Source: Tetmemena sp. SeJ-2015 (taxonomy: Eukaryota > Ciliophora > Spirotrichea > Sporadotrichida > Oxytrichidae). Taken from it: 64,000 nucleotides of DNA. The notes under the pieces were generated by a model that saw only the letters and a program-made list of their open reading frames with translations, had not been told where the DNA came from and searched no databases. Positions 22,901-35,214 of the stretch are shown one piece after another; position 1 is the stretch's first letter; each line of letters opens with the position of its first letter. Made by a program: the position numbers and the translations under genes. Where the stretch lies: NCBI GenBank assembly GCA_027382625.1, contig JAJKFJ010021986.1, positions 1 through 64,000 on the forward strand, written 5' to 3'.

Positions 22901-25171
22901 CACACTAGACATGTTAGTATAAGCGAATTTATAGCTTTATTTTTAAAAGTAGAAGAATGTCTTTCGAAAGGGCGAACTTTGGAGAGGACTAATCCAACCC
23001 TTTTGATCTAGAAATAATTCCAGACAAAAGATATTTTAAAGGTATAGAGTAAATAATTTATTTTCAAAGATACCACTAATCCGATAACGAAAATGTGGAC
23101 CAGAAAAAGAGTGAGCTCTACTTCTTGCGTATGATGACTGAGTTCTTCATATTCCATGCTCTCCTCTTACTCATAAAGTCAGACGACGAACATGATAAGC
23201 TCATCTCAATTATTAAGTAAAGACGCAAAGTTAATTTTTAAGATTCTATCTTGAGAAATGAGTTTTACTCCTTGATAAAAAATTAAAATCTGCTTCCTTA
23301 AGAGCGATCATACAAACTATAGATACTGCTATTTTAATATTAGAGAGCGCTGCAGATAGGTACTATTTAGTTATGAGATGTATGAAGAGGCATTACTTTT
23401 CTTATTTTATCGAAAAGAGTATAAGGAGTTGCTGATGATAATCAGGAGTGAATTTGAGTAGCACAAGCTCAATAAGTCTAAGAGAAATTTCTGGCTGACA
23501 AAGGCAATTATAATCTTATCTTAGAGTATATATTCAAATATTTATTGTAGATTCTGTTGAAAGATTAATGGTAATAACCATTTCTATTGTTAAACAAGCG
23601 TCTTTAGATTTTGGAAATGAAGATTTCGCAATGCAAAATGCAGAGTGGTTGTTCAAAATCAGTCCTGATATTGCACTTGATCTTTTTACTTACTTAATAT
23701 TATAATGACTGTTTGAAGAAGACTGATCCTAAAAAGATGGACCCCTTCATGTCAGAAAAAATCTTGAACTTCATTAAGGACTAAGGAGATTTCACTTCTT
23801 GCATAGCCTACCTAGAATACTTAGTTTTAGAGTGCAATGTGCAGGAAGCTCCAATTCATCATGAGTTAGCTTGCATTTATGTGGAATATATCTTGATGAA
23901 GCTTGAGTCATACTACACTATCAAAGATGAGCTTTTGCAAGTAAAGCAAACTATTCGGCAGCTTGATTATGAAGCAGCTGATAAAGATGAGACCATTATT
24001 TGTAAGAAAGATATTTACTTATTCCCTTGTAGAGTACAGGAATAAGATGATGGTGCTCTTTGATTCAAGTGAACTTTTTGACCCTCAACAGATCTTAAAT
24101 CTTATTCCCTCGGATTATCTGCTAAAGGAGAGAGCGTTTTTGCTCATTAGGATTGGGTAATTTAAGAAGGCCTTATAGATCTGTGTGGATGATCTCAAAG
24201 ATGTAGAATATGCTAAAGTTAGAAGTTATCTCGAACTATGATTCAATGAATCGAAATGATTTACCAAGCTAGCTCACTTGGGATACAAAAGAATACCGAA
24301 TAAGAGCATATACTTCTATCTCTTCATACGTTTGCTATCTGCCTCTAAATAGGAACTCAGTAGTAAGTCACAGAGCAACAAAAGCCATTCTGATAAAAGT
24401 AGGACCAGTTCTCCTGTTCCACCTCCTGCCTAAGCAGAGACGCAATAGAAGGAAGAGGATGCTGATAAAGTGAATGAAGAAAATGACTCTACTCTTACTT
24501 TTAGAGACTAGGCTATAAAGCTGCTGCACCAGAACTTTAAGTATAATAATAGTTAGGAATTAAGCACCCCTAACGGGCATATAATACTTAATCGATTTAA
24601 AGTAATTCACAGGCGTAACTCCTTGATCAGTTATGCCACATCACCGCGAAAGCCCACCGTCACAGAACTTTAAGAATTTTGACCCTGAATACGTAGCTTA
24701 GCACTTGCCTCAGCAGGAAGTGGTTGATTCAGGGTTGATGCGTTATTTTGGCAGGTCTCTCCTTTAAGTAGAGAAGATCAGCAAGTAGCTAGATCTTTTC
24801 AAATAGGTTTTGAAATACGAGCACTTTTAATTAGAGGAGCAGCTAATGTAGGTTAAATCATAGAGTTTGAAAATCGATGAAGATACTGCATGCAATGCCT
24901 GTGGAAAGAAGATTAAACACTACCCTTTCTATTGGATTCCAGAAATTGATCATATCTATCATTACTTAATTAAAAAATAGCTTATTTTGTCTTCATTTTA
25001 TATTACTACTGCTTTTTGAACGAGAATAATGAATTCTACAGGAATGAGCAATTTTTCTTAGAGAAGCGAAGTCAACTTAGAGAAAATATTAAAGAGTTAA
25101 ATGTTGAAAATGAGGATTAAATAAAAATTTAAGGGAAATAATGGCCTAACATTATAGAGGAGGATGAATGA
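19926..25171 (+). CDS. VPS39/VPS3-TRAP1-like vesicle tethering subunit
   Basis: Starts MEESEEDFGQKHYKSKLDQA, with a ~200-residue disordered, acidic N-terminus. A propeller/CNH-like region begins with ISAMCALKDLLVIGFTNGVL and includes SGDISFYMDLKGVYDREF and VRPYLVGFLEKSIEIKNIFN. A long alpha-solenoid (clathrin-repeat-like) region follows, with LACIYVEYILMKLESYYTIK and LIPSDYLLKERAFLLIRIGQ. Near the C-terminus a CNACGKKIKHYPF motif resembles the zinc-binding end of VPS39. This order suggests a HOPS or CORVET subunit acting in membrane tethering at endosomes or vacuoles; VPS8 or another CNH-CLH protein is possible. It ends IIEEDE at TGA 25169-25171. Many short interruptions (for example near 20160, 20930, 21840, 22920 and 24970) are introns or IESs. 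Confidence 0.6.
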
Positions 25172-25815
25172 CCTATTATCATAAGATGACCAATCATCTC
25201 ATAAAAATCAGTTGATTAATGAACAATCCAGAGAATTTTAATCTATATTATCTTTCTTTATTTATTTAAACGATTTAATATTGTTAATGTTTTACACATT
25301 TGAATTAAATGATGAGCTGAAGGTTAAAATTTAAAATGAGAAACCAAAAATTATGGGTAATATTTTCAATTGAACTAATTCATTTCATAGAATCTTGTAA
25401 GGAAAGAGTGTTGCAGATTTATGTAGATTCTTTTGTTCTTCCCAATGAATAATAAACCTATAAAGTTAAATTTAACACGAATTCAACTCTTCTTAGAGTA
25501 ATTATTTTAATTTTTGAGAATAATTTATCCTTTTTAATAAAATCTTTTTGGATTTTGAATACAACGTGTTTTGTTTAATTGAATAATAAGTTGTATTCTT
25601 CTCTAATTATCTCATAATGAGTTAACTTACTTATCAGCAATCGGCTTGAGGAGTTTTCCAGTGAGAGAGAGGGAGGTTACCCTGCAAAAGCTTTCAATAA
25701 AGAGGATCTTTGCCTGAGGTTGTACTCTCAATATTTTAGATATCAGTTCTGAATTAATCACAAAGGCAAGATCGAATTAACTTAAAAGAATATTAAATAT
25801 TGTTTGAGAAAATAA
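25172..25815. other. AT-rich spacer with one orphan coding-like stretch
   Basis: Mostly AT-rich. At about 25620-25750 an open plus-strand stretch (NRLEEFSSEREGGYPAKAFN, then KEDLCLRLYSQYF) has protein-like composition but no start codon, because it directly follows a TGA. It could be a stray MDS of another gene or chance. It matches nothing I recognise. Confidence 0.35.
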
Positions 25816-26525
25816 ATGGACAGAGCAAAGATCATCGACGACACTATCAGAGTCACCGAAATCAACAAAGAGGGAAAATTCTTTGAGAAGGGTAAGTTTT
25901 TATTCTAACAACATGCAAGTCATTACATGATATCATGATAATCATCGAAAGAAATACGATGAGTCAATTCAAACCAGAATTTAAATGAATTTGATTCTGA
26001 GTTGCAGACTCTCCTAATTTTCTGTCATAAGTATCTGAGTCTCACATTACTGATTAGTTTCCCGCATCCATGCTGAGTCAGAGGTCAACAAGTTTGAGGT
26101 GCAGCTAGACGTGAACACCGATCTCTACCCCATGGAGAAAGAGGCATACTATGCTATGTGCCTTGCCTCTTCTATCAACACTGACGGCTCTGAGGAATTT
26201 GACATCCTCCGCTACCAGTCAGAGTCAGCTGTAAGAGGTGCTGCCCCAGCTGACGGACTTGGAAGCTTGCTAGATCAATACGAGTATGTCATGCATGGCA
26301 AGATCTTCAAGTACACCATCGATGACCAGAAAATGTAAGTCCATTAACAAGTGAATGTTATTTTAAGAATTCCAAGTATTGAGAAAAAGAATTGTATTGA
26401 TGAATGGTTATAGTTGTGTGTTCATCAGCTTCGGAGGACTTTTGATGAGCATCAAAGGCGGCTTGAAAGAACTCAAGAATCTCGAACTCGACTCTAGAGT
26501 CTACCTTCTCATTAAGAAGATTTGA
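25816..26525 (+). CDS. RPB8: RNA polymerase subunit RPB8 (RPABC3)
   Basis: A subunit shared by nuclear RNA polymerases I, II and III. It starts MDRAKIIDDTIRVTEINKEG, followed by VSRIHAESEVNKFEVQLDVN, YPMEKEAYYAMCLASSI, DQYEYVMHGKIFKY and SFGGLLMSIKGG, and ends SRVYLLIKKI at TGA 26523-26525. All are hallmarks of the RPB8 OB fold. Two GT-AG introns are clear: 25892-26057 (GGTAAG ... ATTAG) and 26335-26428 (GTAAGT ... CATCAG). The length is close to the usual ~150 residues. Codon use is less AT-biased than in neighbouring genes, as expected for a highly expressed gene. Confidence 0.93.
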
Positions 26526-26743
26526 GAACAGCGTGCTTGAGATTACTCAATTTTAATTTTAATAAAGGGTTTTATAAGATGATGATGAAAGATAAAGAGA
26601 CTTATAATTAATTAACTTTGGAATAATATTTGAAAGCCATCGTTTAACTTAGAACTCTTTAAATTACTTGAAATTTATTACAAAATCTTATATCTATACT
26701 AAATAATCTTAATTAAGGTAGTGCTACAGCAAGTTCTGAGTCC

Positions 26744-29557
26744 TCAGAGATAAAGACTTGCGGCAAATACGATACCTCTCTTGAGACCCCTTTGAGCTTC
26801 TTCAAATTTACGCTTTAATTCCATATTTCCAATGATCTTACAAGCCTCTGTCATCTGCTGTAGTAATTCATCCAATCTTCTGAAAGCACGAATTAAAAGA
26901 AGAAGATTTATAAAATGAATGTTATGAATGATTGTGCCCTCATAGACGTCTTATGCTATATCACAAATCTCCTTGAACTTAGCACCTTAGCACCACTTGT
27001 AAGTAATGTCCATGATATCTGGTCTGAACTTTTGCACATACTCCTCTTTGTCTAAGGAATTTACTCTCTATCATTATAAACTTACCTCATAATAGAATTA
27101 TGCCTATTTAATGAAACACCTAATTAATTTAGTGGCAATCTTCTCTGCAGCGGTTTAAAGCTAAGTGAATGGATTGAGGTATTTCTCTTCTTTAAGAGGT
27201 TTCACTTCACCTTTGACGTCCGTGAATACGAGACAAGAACACAAAGCTGCAATTAGATTTGGGTCCTCGATATTGGAAAAAAGCCCTGAGAAAAGAAGCT
27301 CAGTGCAAAGCAATTCATCAGAAGCGGAGATAGAGCAAGCCACTTTACCTTTAAGTGTGGGCTAATCTGATTTCTCGCAGAGCTCAAGTCGGCGCATCAA
27401 AATTAAATGTAGGCACAAAGTTGAATAAATTTACTACATAACTCTCTTCATCTAAATGAGTTCATTCTTCATAATCATTTCAGAGGACTTGCGGACTGAT
27501 TCTTCCAGCTCAGTTATCAAAGTCTTCAACTCTAAGAAGAAATATTTATAGGATTATTTTAATTCTCTTTCTTTCTCTCAAAGAGTTTATCATAGTGAGA
27601 GATTTAAGAGACACTTGAGGGGAGCTATGATAAATACTTCTCTTATAGCTTTTTCAGCTCGTTATCAACTTGGGATTTTGCTTTCAATAGAATTTATGAA
27701 AGATATAATTTATAAATAGTTCAATAGCTTCTCCATTTCAAAAGAGTCTATTTCCATATCTTCCACAGGGTCTAGAAGAGGAAGGGACTCTCCATAGTTG
27801 AATCTTTCCATAAGCTGCATGTACATGTTTTCAATCTATTGCATTTAATCATTAAAGGAATATAGTGGTATAAGTTGTGTGAACGTTCTTGGTAATGCTT
27901 GGATCTTTAAGGTTGTGAGGGATGTTCACTTGAATAGTGCTCAAAGCTTAGATATTGCTATGATGCAAGATCACAGGGCAAACTCCCAGTCTGCCATCCT
28001 TAGCCTTAGGATCACCAGGCAGAAGCAAGTTGTCCGAGGCCAGTCTATTCTTTACGTAGAGGTAAACATCTAGGATGTAATGATTCTCAGTTTGAGCCAG
28101 AACTTCAAGGGCCTATGTAGTCTTTGACTTAGCTTAATGGAATTAGAAAAATGCTTTTGCCAATAAAATTATATGAATTTTTTGGGATTGATCTTTTACT
28201 TAGTCCAGCTAACAAGGATTTCCAATTAATTATTGCTCTTTATATATATAAGATACCCCATCCCCAATTCTAAGCGCCTGACTCATCGGTACCTGCAACT
28301 TTGATGACTCTTCCAGGCACCATGAATGGAATTATATTCTCTGGCAAGCAAACTATGGCGTTAATTTGTTGATCAATTGCACTTCTCTGTCTTTAGTATT
28401 TATTCTTCTTCTCAATTTTATCTTCGAGTGGTATCTAGATGGACTTGTATTCAGCTACTAGCTCTGAAAGTTTAGCCTTGATTTGTGGTTAAGCTCTCTC
28501 TGATTAAAATTGATGGAAGGATTTGAGGATGATATGCTCAGGAGAGATGTCCTCTAAGCGCATCATATTAAGCAACATGTTATAGCCCAAGTGAAAGGCA
28601 GAGTAGAGGGGATCTGATTACCCCTTCAAGATAGACTTTGCCACATCAGGCTCCAGTTTCTTGTTCGCAATCATAATGGTGACACCACGGTCGTCCAAGC
28701 CACGACGACCGGCTCTTCCTGACATTTGAATGAACTCACCTCCAGTAATCCAACGATATTCATCGCCATCAAACTTTTCGATTGAAGTAAAAACCACAGT
28801 TTTATAAAGGTGAATACATTAAAATTAGTTCTTGCTGGCATGTTGATACCCATAGAGAAAGTCTCAGTCGTGAACAATATCTTCAGAAGTCCTTCTTAGA
28901 AAAGCAATTCAATAAGCTCCTTTACGATGGGCAAAAGTCCACCATGATGAATGCCAACTCCTCTCTGTAATAAAGGAAGCATACTCTGAATTTAAATTGT
29001 ATCTATATAAGAATAGTTGGGAGTTACCTATCTTCATCAGCAAGCGATTGCATGGCATTATCGAAAATGACCTTGATATTCTCTTTCTCCTCATCTCTGT
29101 TATAATCACAGCCTTTCAAAGCCATAGCATAGGCTTCGCAATCACGCTTTGAGAAACTGAAAACGATGCACGGATCTAATCCTCTGTCGACAATCATAGT
29201 GATAATTTTCTTCATCTCAACACTTAAAATATGAATCACTATTTTTAAATTTAATCTCTGAGTTTTGAGTTGCCTTTTGATTAGATTTTCCTTTTCCTTG
29301 TCCTTTCTTTTCGTCTAAAATTTTGTCGAGGTTTAAATCATTCTCGAGAACTGCGATTGCCTTGGTAAAGTTGTTTTCTTTAAAGTTTCCTTACTAATCA
29401 ACAACGCAATAGATTCCCTCACCACCCAAAGGATACATAAAGTGCTGAAGAGGTGTTGGACGATAGTCAGTATAGACCACAGAGCATGGCTGGTTCTTAA
29501 TTTTTACAATCCACTCTGCAAATTCTCTTGCGTTTGGAATGGTGGCAGATAAGAAGA
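26744..29557 (-). CDS. MTR4: MTR4 RNA helicase, C-terminal MDS block
   Basis: Second block of the Ski2-like exosome helicase whose first block lies at 39392-40474. It begins in the shared 11 bp pointer, completing motif III ([15 protein letters not shown]). It continues with [62 protein letters not shown] and motif [19 protein letters not shown]. The arch region follows, then the C-terminal helical domain, ending [12 protein letters not shown] at TGA 26744-26746, exactly as MTR4 proteins end. MTR4 feeds RNA to the nuclear exosome as part of TRAMP. At least three small IESs were resolved in this block (29219-29253, 28992-29010, 28802-28826); others remain, for example near 28110-28260 and 27060-27120. 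Confidence 0.92.
28802..28826. other. IES, pointer AACT, in MTR4
   Basis: Plus-strand AGTT at 28798-28801 and 28827-28830. Removal gives [20 protein letters not shown]. Retention breaks the frame. Confidence 0.85.
28992..29010. other. IES, pointer ATTC, in MTR4
   Basis: Plus-strand GAAT at 28988-28991 and 29011-29014. Removal joins DEDRQLPTIQS to [15 protein letters not shown] in frame. The interior is 19 bp. Confidence 0.85.
29219..29253. other. IES, pointer GAGAT, in MTR4
   Basis: Plus-strand ATCTC at 29214-29218 and 29254-29258. Removal gives [20 protein letters not shown], matching the helicase. The interior is 35 bp. Confidence 0.85.
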
Positions 29558-29562
29558 GATAT

Positions 29563-32500
29563 TCAAATTCCAAGAATATCACACTGATCCGAGAATATGA
29601 AGTCAATGTTTAGCTGCAATTAAATTATGAATTAAAGTTTACTAGGTCTTTTCTAGAAATAATCAAGCAAATATTGAGACAACGCTTAAAATTGTCTCTC
29701 TTAATTATGTCGGCTGAATAGTTGCATTTAAGAACTACTGCTTCGTTTAAAAAGCAGCAGCTATATTTTCTCAATCAAGACAATCATTAACATTTTTTAA
29801 TGAAAAATTAAATTTATGATAAGAGTAAGCTTAGGCTTCTCAATTCCCATTTATATTTACTCAGTCATCTGAACCCTGAATCTTCTTAAAGCTTCTCTAA
29901 CGTCAGGCACTCCCTTCTCTACAATTTGCTTTAGTAAAGGAGCCAACTCTTATAGTGCATTATCATCAGGGTCATCCACCCAGGTCTTGATGTAGATGCC
30001 GTTTTCAGGTTGCAATTGGAAATTCTCAGCCACATTATCAACTATCAAAGTAAGGGATAGATCTCGCCCCAGCTTCGACAAGTCTTTAAGATGGCAGGTT
30101 CCTGTGGGAACTGTATGCTGACGATAGAGTCTGTGTGAAATGTAATGATTAGGATCTAGCTGGTCAAGTACCCAATCTGCATACTATAAGAAAGTTTAAC
30201 ATTATTATTGTTCTTACATCTTGCATTCCTGCTGTGAATATTACCACTTCATAGTACTGAGACATTAATCTAAGGAAATCTTAAGCACCTGGTCTTATCA
30301 GAAAAGTTCCAATTTGAGATTCTCCAATAGGACTCATCACATCAGGATCATTTAAGCTTTCTATGTAATGTATTAAAGTTTCATCCAAGTCTAAAACCAA
30401 AGTATATCTCTTCCCTCCTCGAGCCAAAGAAACTGCTCTACCATTCTAATCTCTTGCAAAATGCTAGAGTTATGGAAGAAAAGGCTCGACTACAACTGGC
30501 AAAGAGTATGAGTCGTCTGCAGGACCGTAATGGTATTAAATAGCTGCTTGTAGTTGCCCCATCAAATCATTCTCTTCTTGATACCTCTCGTTTTAATCCT
30601 TGACATTAGAATATCTCTCGCTATGCTGCAACTAATTCCAATGATGCTGCTAATCATAATGACCTTCATTGTATTCATTCTAATGAGGATAGACTTATAC
30701 ATTATTATTGTGACTAATCAATTGACCCTGATAAGTTTGCTAGCTCATAAGCTGCATATTAATCGCTGTCTACTGATTTAAAGCTTTCATCAGATTTAAT
30801 TCCCCTTTTAAATCAATTTAAGTATACATTATAAGATTGTCTTTGACCTTATTGATATGAATCTTTTCTATGTCATTAAGAATGATATTTATAGCTGAGA
30901 AGAGATGCTTTCCTTCCTCTTTTACCTTTTTGCTTATGCTTATTAGATGGTTGAGGATGCTGTCGTTATTGTAGTGAATGTCCTAGTTTCTAGTTTCCTC
31001 ACTCATCATCATTATCATTTCACTGATTTGCGAGCTATCATTCATTTCTACTCCTAGCTGATTAGTTTTAAGTATTGCCTTGCTCTGAATTATTTCTCTT
31101 AATTCTCTAGCCCAAACATTGGACTCTATATGCTCGATTCCCATTCTGTGAAGGACGTAGCAAATCATGTGAATGAAGTTTTAGTGAGCTACTACTAGAG
31201 CTTTTTTCACTGATTTCAGTAGCTGCTTAAAATTAGTTGATAGTCCTACTTAAGAATGAGCCATTATTTTTAAAAATTAAAATGAGTTTAACCTTGAAAG
31301 TGTTGAGGATCTTGGGAGAATTGGGGGAATTGCACAACAAACGCTGCAATAATTATCGATATGCATTCAAAGATCAGAGCTTTGCGGATAGTCTTGCGGG
31401 TCATTTAATCTCTGTAGATCTTGTAAATATCAAATAAGTTTTTGTATAATTCAATTTTTTAAGGAGGTGGAGTCCTTAGTGATTTCCCACCATTCTTCAC
31501 ACAAGATCATTAATTCTTGAGCTGTGTTGGACCTGTGTTTTCAAGAGATTGAATCATAGTCCAGAGCTTAATCTCCTAAAAGAGAATAGCTTCTTTCAAT
31601 TAAACCTCATTCTCATAAATATTTTGATTTCTAGATTAATCATGAACTTCTATTTCCCACTAGTTCCACTCTTGCAAACATTGGAATTGGTAAGATGAGA
31701 GTTGCTATTGCACTAGCTGCAACTAGGATTAGTTTGACCTCCTTCTAAAGTCGTAACGCAGCTGCAGATAGCCCCTGATGAAGTAGGATGACTTTCGACT
31801 GTGCCAGTCTCATTTGTGAATGGATTGCTCTGATCTCCGACAGCATGTAAAAATATTGTAAAATTTATAGTTGTTGAGGGAATGGAGAAAATCTTTGCTG
31901 TAAATGGCTTAATCTGTCTTGAAAATGAGAATTAAAATTTTGATTAAAAAATAGAACTAAATTTCATGAGTGTTGTTTAACTTCATAGTGCTATTCAAAG
32001 ACTATCTTATCGTATTTGCTTAAAAGATAAACCAATTGTACATATATAGAAAAGTATTTTAAGGAGAGCTGCAACTATCAATCTAGTCTAAATCATCTGC
32101 TCCTCCATCTTCTATTTGGGTGAGTAAAATCTTATTCTCCAGCTTATGGAATTGGGCTGTTTTGCTTTATGGAGAGGAAACAGTCATTGTCATGTCAAAG
32201 GGACCGAGACCTATACCAACTGAGGCCTATGCCCCTGATCTATGATGAAGGGTCGTGTACATCAGCATTTTTTGCTGAAACTAGTTGTGCTACAAAGTTT
32301 AAGAGTTGTTATTTCTAGTGTTTCCAGTCAAGGTATTTTACAAAGTGCAAGCTAAGGTACTCTATATCCAATTGTTGTTTGTCATTAAACCCTTATCAAT
32401 AGTTTGACCCTTTCCTAGCTGTGAGTATTCCCTTACTTTTCCACTTTCAATGCTCTTCTTTCCTTCACTAATTCAAGCACAAAAAAAATATGATGGAAGA

Positions 32501-34989
32501 TCCTTCGTTCTAATTAGATGAGGTATTTAGTAACTTTCCTCCAGATATTAGACGCTCTCTTTCCAAAGCACTGTCACAACTCATTCTCTTAGAACCAAAA
32601 ATATTCTTAAAGTTCGTTTATGGAAGTTAAAGAGGAGTTCTCATGCTCTAACCTTCGTTTTCTTCATCAACCGAGTAGCTAGCAGATGGCATCTCTTCCA
32701 AGCAAACTACTTTCACTTGAAAATCGCTCTAATTTAGCTGCTCCTGTGCTTGTCTAAATGCTTCCTGGTTTTAAAGGCTCTCAAGTAAAGGCTTATTTAG
32801 ATTGCTCTGAATTTAGTTCAGCCCAATCAATTACTCCTTCTTAGTACTAAGGGTATTCATAAGAACCCTGACTATTATTACCATTCTGCGAGAGTTGAGA
32901 GTTTTTGGAAAATACTTTAGAAGACATCTGATTCGAAGATGCAGAAGTAGCTGATGCTTAAGAGCGAGAGTTAGGTTGATGATTTATCCTGTTCAAACTC
33001 AATAGGTCCTGGCCTTCATATTGAAAGTTCCGCCCTATATCTTCTTCTATTATAAGCATAGAATATATCTTTGATTTCATTCTGAAATTTGGTTGAAAGT
33101 AAAAGCTAGGGCTAGATAGATTAGATGTTCTCATCTATTGAGAGAATCCCTACTCTACTCTTGCTCTCACCATTCATGTAAGAATTCAATTGAAAGCTCC
33201 CAGGAATGACACTGCTATCTTGATACTGCTACTATCTGTAGTCAGACATCCCTATACCCTACAAAACTTCATAGTTAGGCTAGTTATTGTCCTAGCTTTC
33301 TCCTTCATCCTCATTAATATTGGCAAAATGTTTTAACTGTTCCGCAGTATTTTCTTCATCTTTAATTTTAGTTGCCTGATTCCTTTATTGGTTGCTATTC
33401 TATGCAGTAAATTTTATAATTAGAAAAAGCAGAAAACTTAAATCAAATTTTAATTACTATTTCTATGTAAAGGGCAATCTATTTTTAAATAAAGTAATAA
33501 ATTCATCTACCTTATTCAATTAAAGGATAATTTTTGTTCTGAAATATATTTTTACACTTTTATGAGTTGCAGTAAACGTTAAAAAAAGGAAATGTTGTAT
33601 GATGATGTTGATCAAGAGTAGTTTATGTTAAATGAGCATTTTTGAATTCGGATGCATGAGAGTTCAGAGTGCAAGGATTGATCATAGTTGACGTCTTATG
33701 GTTGGGAGAGATCAAATTTGAAAGAGTGTTCCCGCCGTTATTTTGATAGTTACTTCCATTTCCGAAATTCTTAAAATTGCTATTCGCAAATGCGGCTGTT
33801 TAATTTGTTGGAATATCTTGCTCAATCTTGTGAGCTGAGGGAGAGTAGTCGTTAGACAACATATCAATGCATTAATCATTGTCAAGTGTTGCTATGAATT
33901 CTATTGATGGTAAAGGTCTTGGTTTGCCGGTTCAATATAGCCGTTTAATTGGCTAATTGCATATTACTATTCTTAAACTTATTGTTATATATTTAAATAG
34001 TAATTCAAAAGTTTTTATAAAATGGTTTATGCGTAATTTGTCAAAATACTGTGGCAAAAAGTTTGAGGTACAGAGGAACTGACATTGGAAGCTTGCATAT
34101 AGTTCTAAGAGCGCATATTACTGAAAGTAGTTGGGTTTGGGTTTTCCTTTGAAGGATCGAACTTATTTACTGCACTCGTATTTGCAATTTGAGGTTACGT
34201 TTCTATCACTGCTACTCCAAGGAGAGAAGCCTGAGGAAGGGCAGCAATCGTGGTATTTAAGGAGCGAGGCTAATGCTTCAAGCTAAGCTAATTTTAGGGA
34301 ATAGTTTTTTAAGCGAGTGTTCTCGTTTTGATATCGGAGGTATTCAAGTTTTAATTTCCAACTGAGTTTGTATGTGGATGAGTCATTGAAGAGGCTGCAG
34401 TGTTCCTCAATGATTGAAATTTTGAAGTTTTCCTTCTAGGGGTCTGACCAGATTTAAATTAAGCCTCATAAATTTACTATGAGATTGAATGTCTTAATTA
34501 TAGTATAATTATTAATTTAAAGATTTTTGCTTATTAAACTGAATAGATGCAGTACTTGCTAAACTATTGGCAGCACTCATCTTTCTGCTTTCAAATATCC
34601 CTATATTGCAGCCACCTGTTTATCGGCTAGTTTGGTTCATAGGTTTAAAGCAGTCCTTCACTTTAGCTAGCAAAATTGGTAAAAATCTAGTTAATTCGAG
34701 ATAAGAAAATAGATGTCTGCTCCATTCCTGAAACTATCTCTTGATTCTCTTTGTTAGAGTTGTAGCTGGCAGCGCCAATATTTGGCTGCTGCTGCCTTGA
34801 GTTGAAGGAAGAGGGTTTTGATCCCTTTGAGCGCGCAGTCTTGCTTGTCTTAGACTATTGACTAGTCTGCTTCTTCATTTGAAGTTGCTGCTGCAATCCT
34901 GCCTTCAGGCTCAAATTTGAGTTTAGAGGAAGCGTAAGAGCCGTGGTCGCGCTGTTATAGTTGTTATTGTTTTAAGTTCGAGATTTCAT
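29563..34989 (-). CDS. FCP/SCP-type (NLI-IF) phosphatase with Q/N-rich N-terminus and PAM2-like motif
   Basis: Starts [20 protein letters not shown] (ATG 34987-34989). The long N-terminal region is Q/N/S-rich. A PAM2-like motif, LNSHASEF, sits near 33650; in other proteins such motifs bind the MLLE domain of poly(A)-binding protein. After more low-complexity sequence ([20 protein letters not shown]), the catalytic HAD domain begins at about 30410: [20 protein letters not shown] (DLDET, the DxDx nucleophile motif), then [39 protein letters not shown] and [20 protein letters not shown]. The conserved domain ends [14 protein letters not shown] near 29868. The first in-frame TGA lies at 29563-29565, so the true 3' end is uncertain. 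It should dephosphorylate Ser/Thr, possibly in the RNA polymerase II tail. The gene lies wholly inside the MTR4 gap. Two IESs around a tiny MDS (33568-33583) were resolved; others remain. Confidence 0.8.
33412..33567. other. IES, pointer TTTACTGCA, in the phosphatase gene
   Basis: Plus-strand TGCAGTAAA at 33403-33411 and 33568-33576. It lies directly next to the previous IES; the MDS between them (33568-33583) is only 16 bp including both pointers. The interior is 156 bp. Confidence 0.75.
33584..33626. other. IES, pointer TTTAAC, in the phosphatase gene
   Basis: Plus-strand GTTAAA at 33578-33583 and 33627-33632. With the next IES also removed, the frame reads [20 protein letters not shown]. 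The interior is 43 bp. Confidence 0.75.
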
Positions 34990-35214
34990 ATTTATAATAC
35001 AAATTTAATTGGGGAAGCACTATTCTCAAAAGATCAACTCCAATTAAAAACCTAATGACTTTGATTTGTGCAATAATTGCGAAATTTATAAAGTTTAAAG
35101 CTTGTAATAAATTTAACGAACAAAATAATATAACTAGCCTAATACGCAATCAAATTTAAATTCAAAATTAGAATCAGTAGTCATAAATTTACTACCCTGA
35201 TCACTCCTAAAGAT

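Noticed and set aside
29563..29868. Low-complexity open frame after the phosphatase domain as a conserved extension
   Set aside because: In this code AT-rich DNA often stays open because only TGA stops. Nothing in it resembles a domain, so it is kept only as the uncertain end of the gene.
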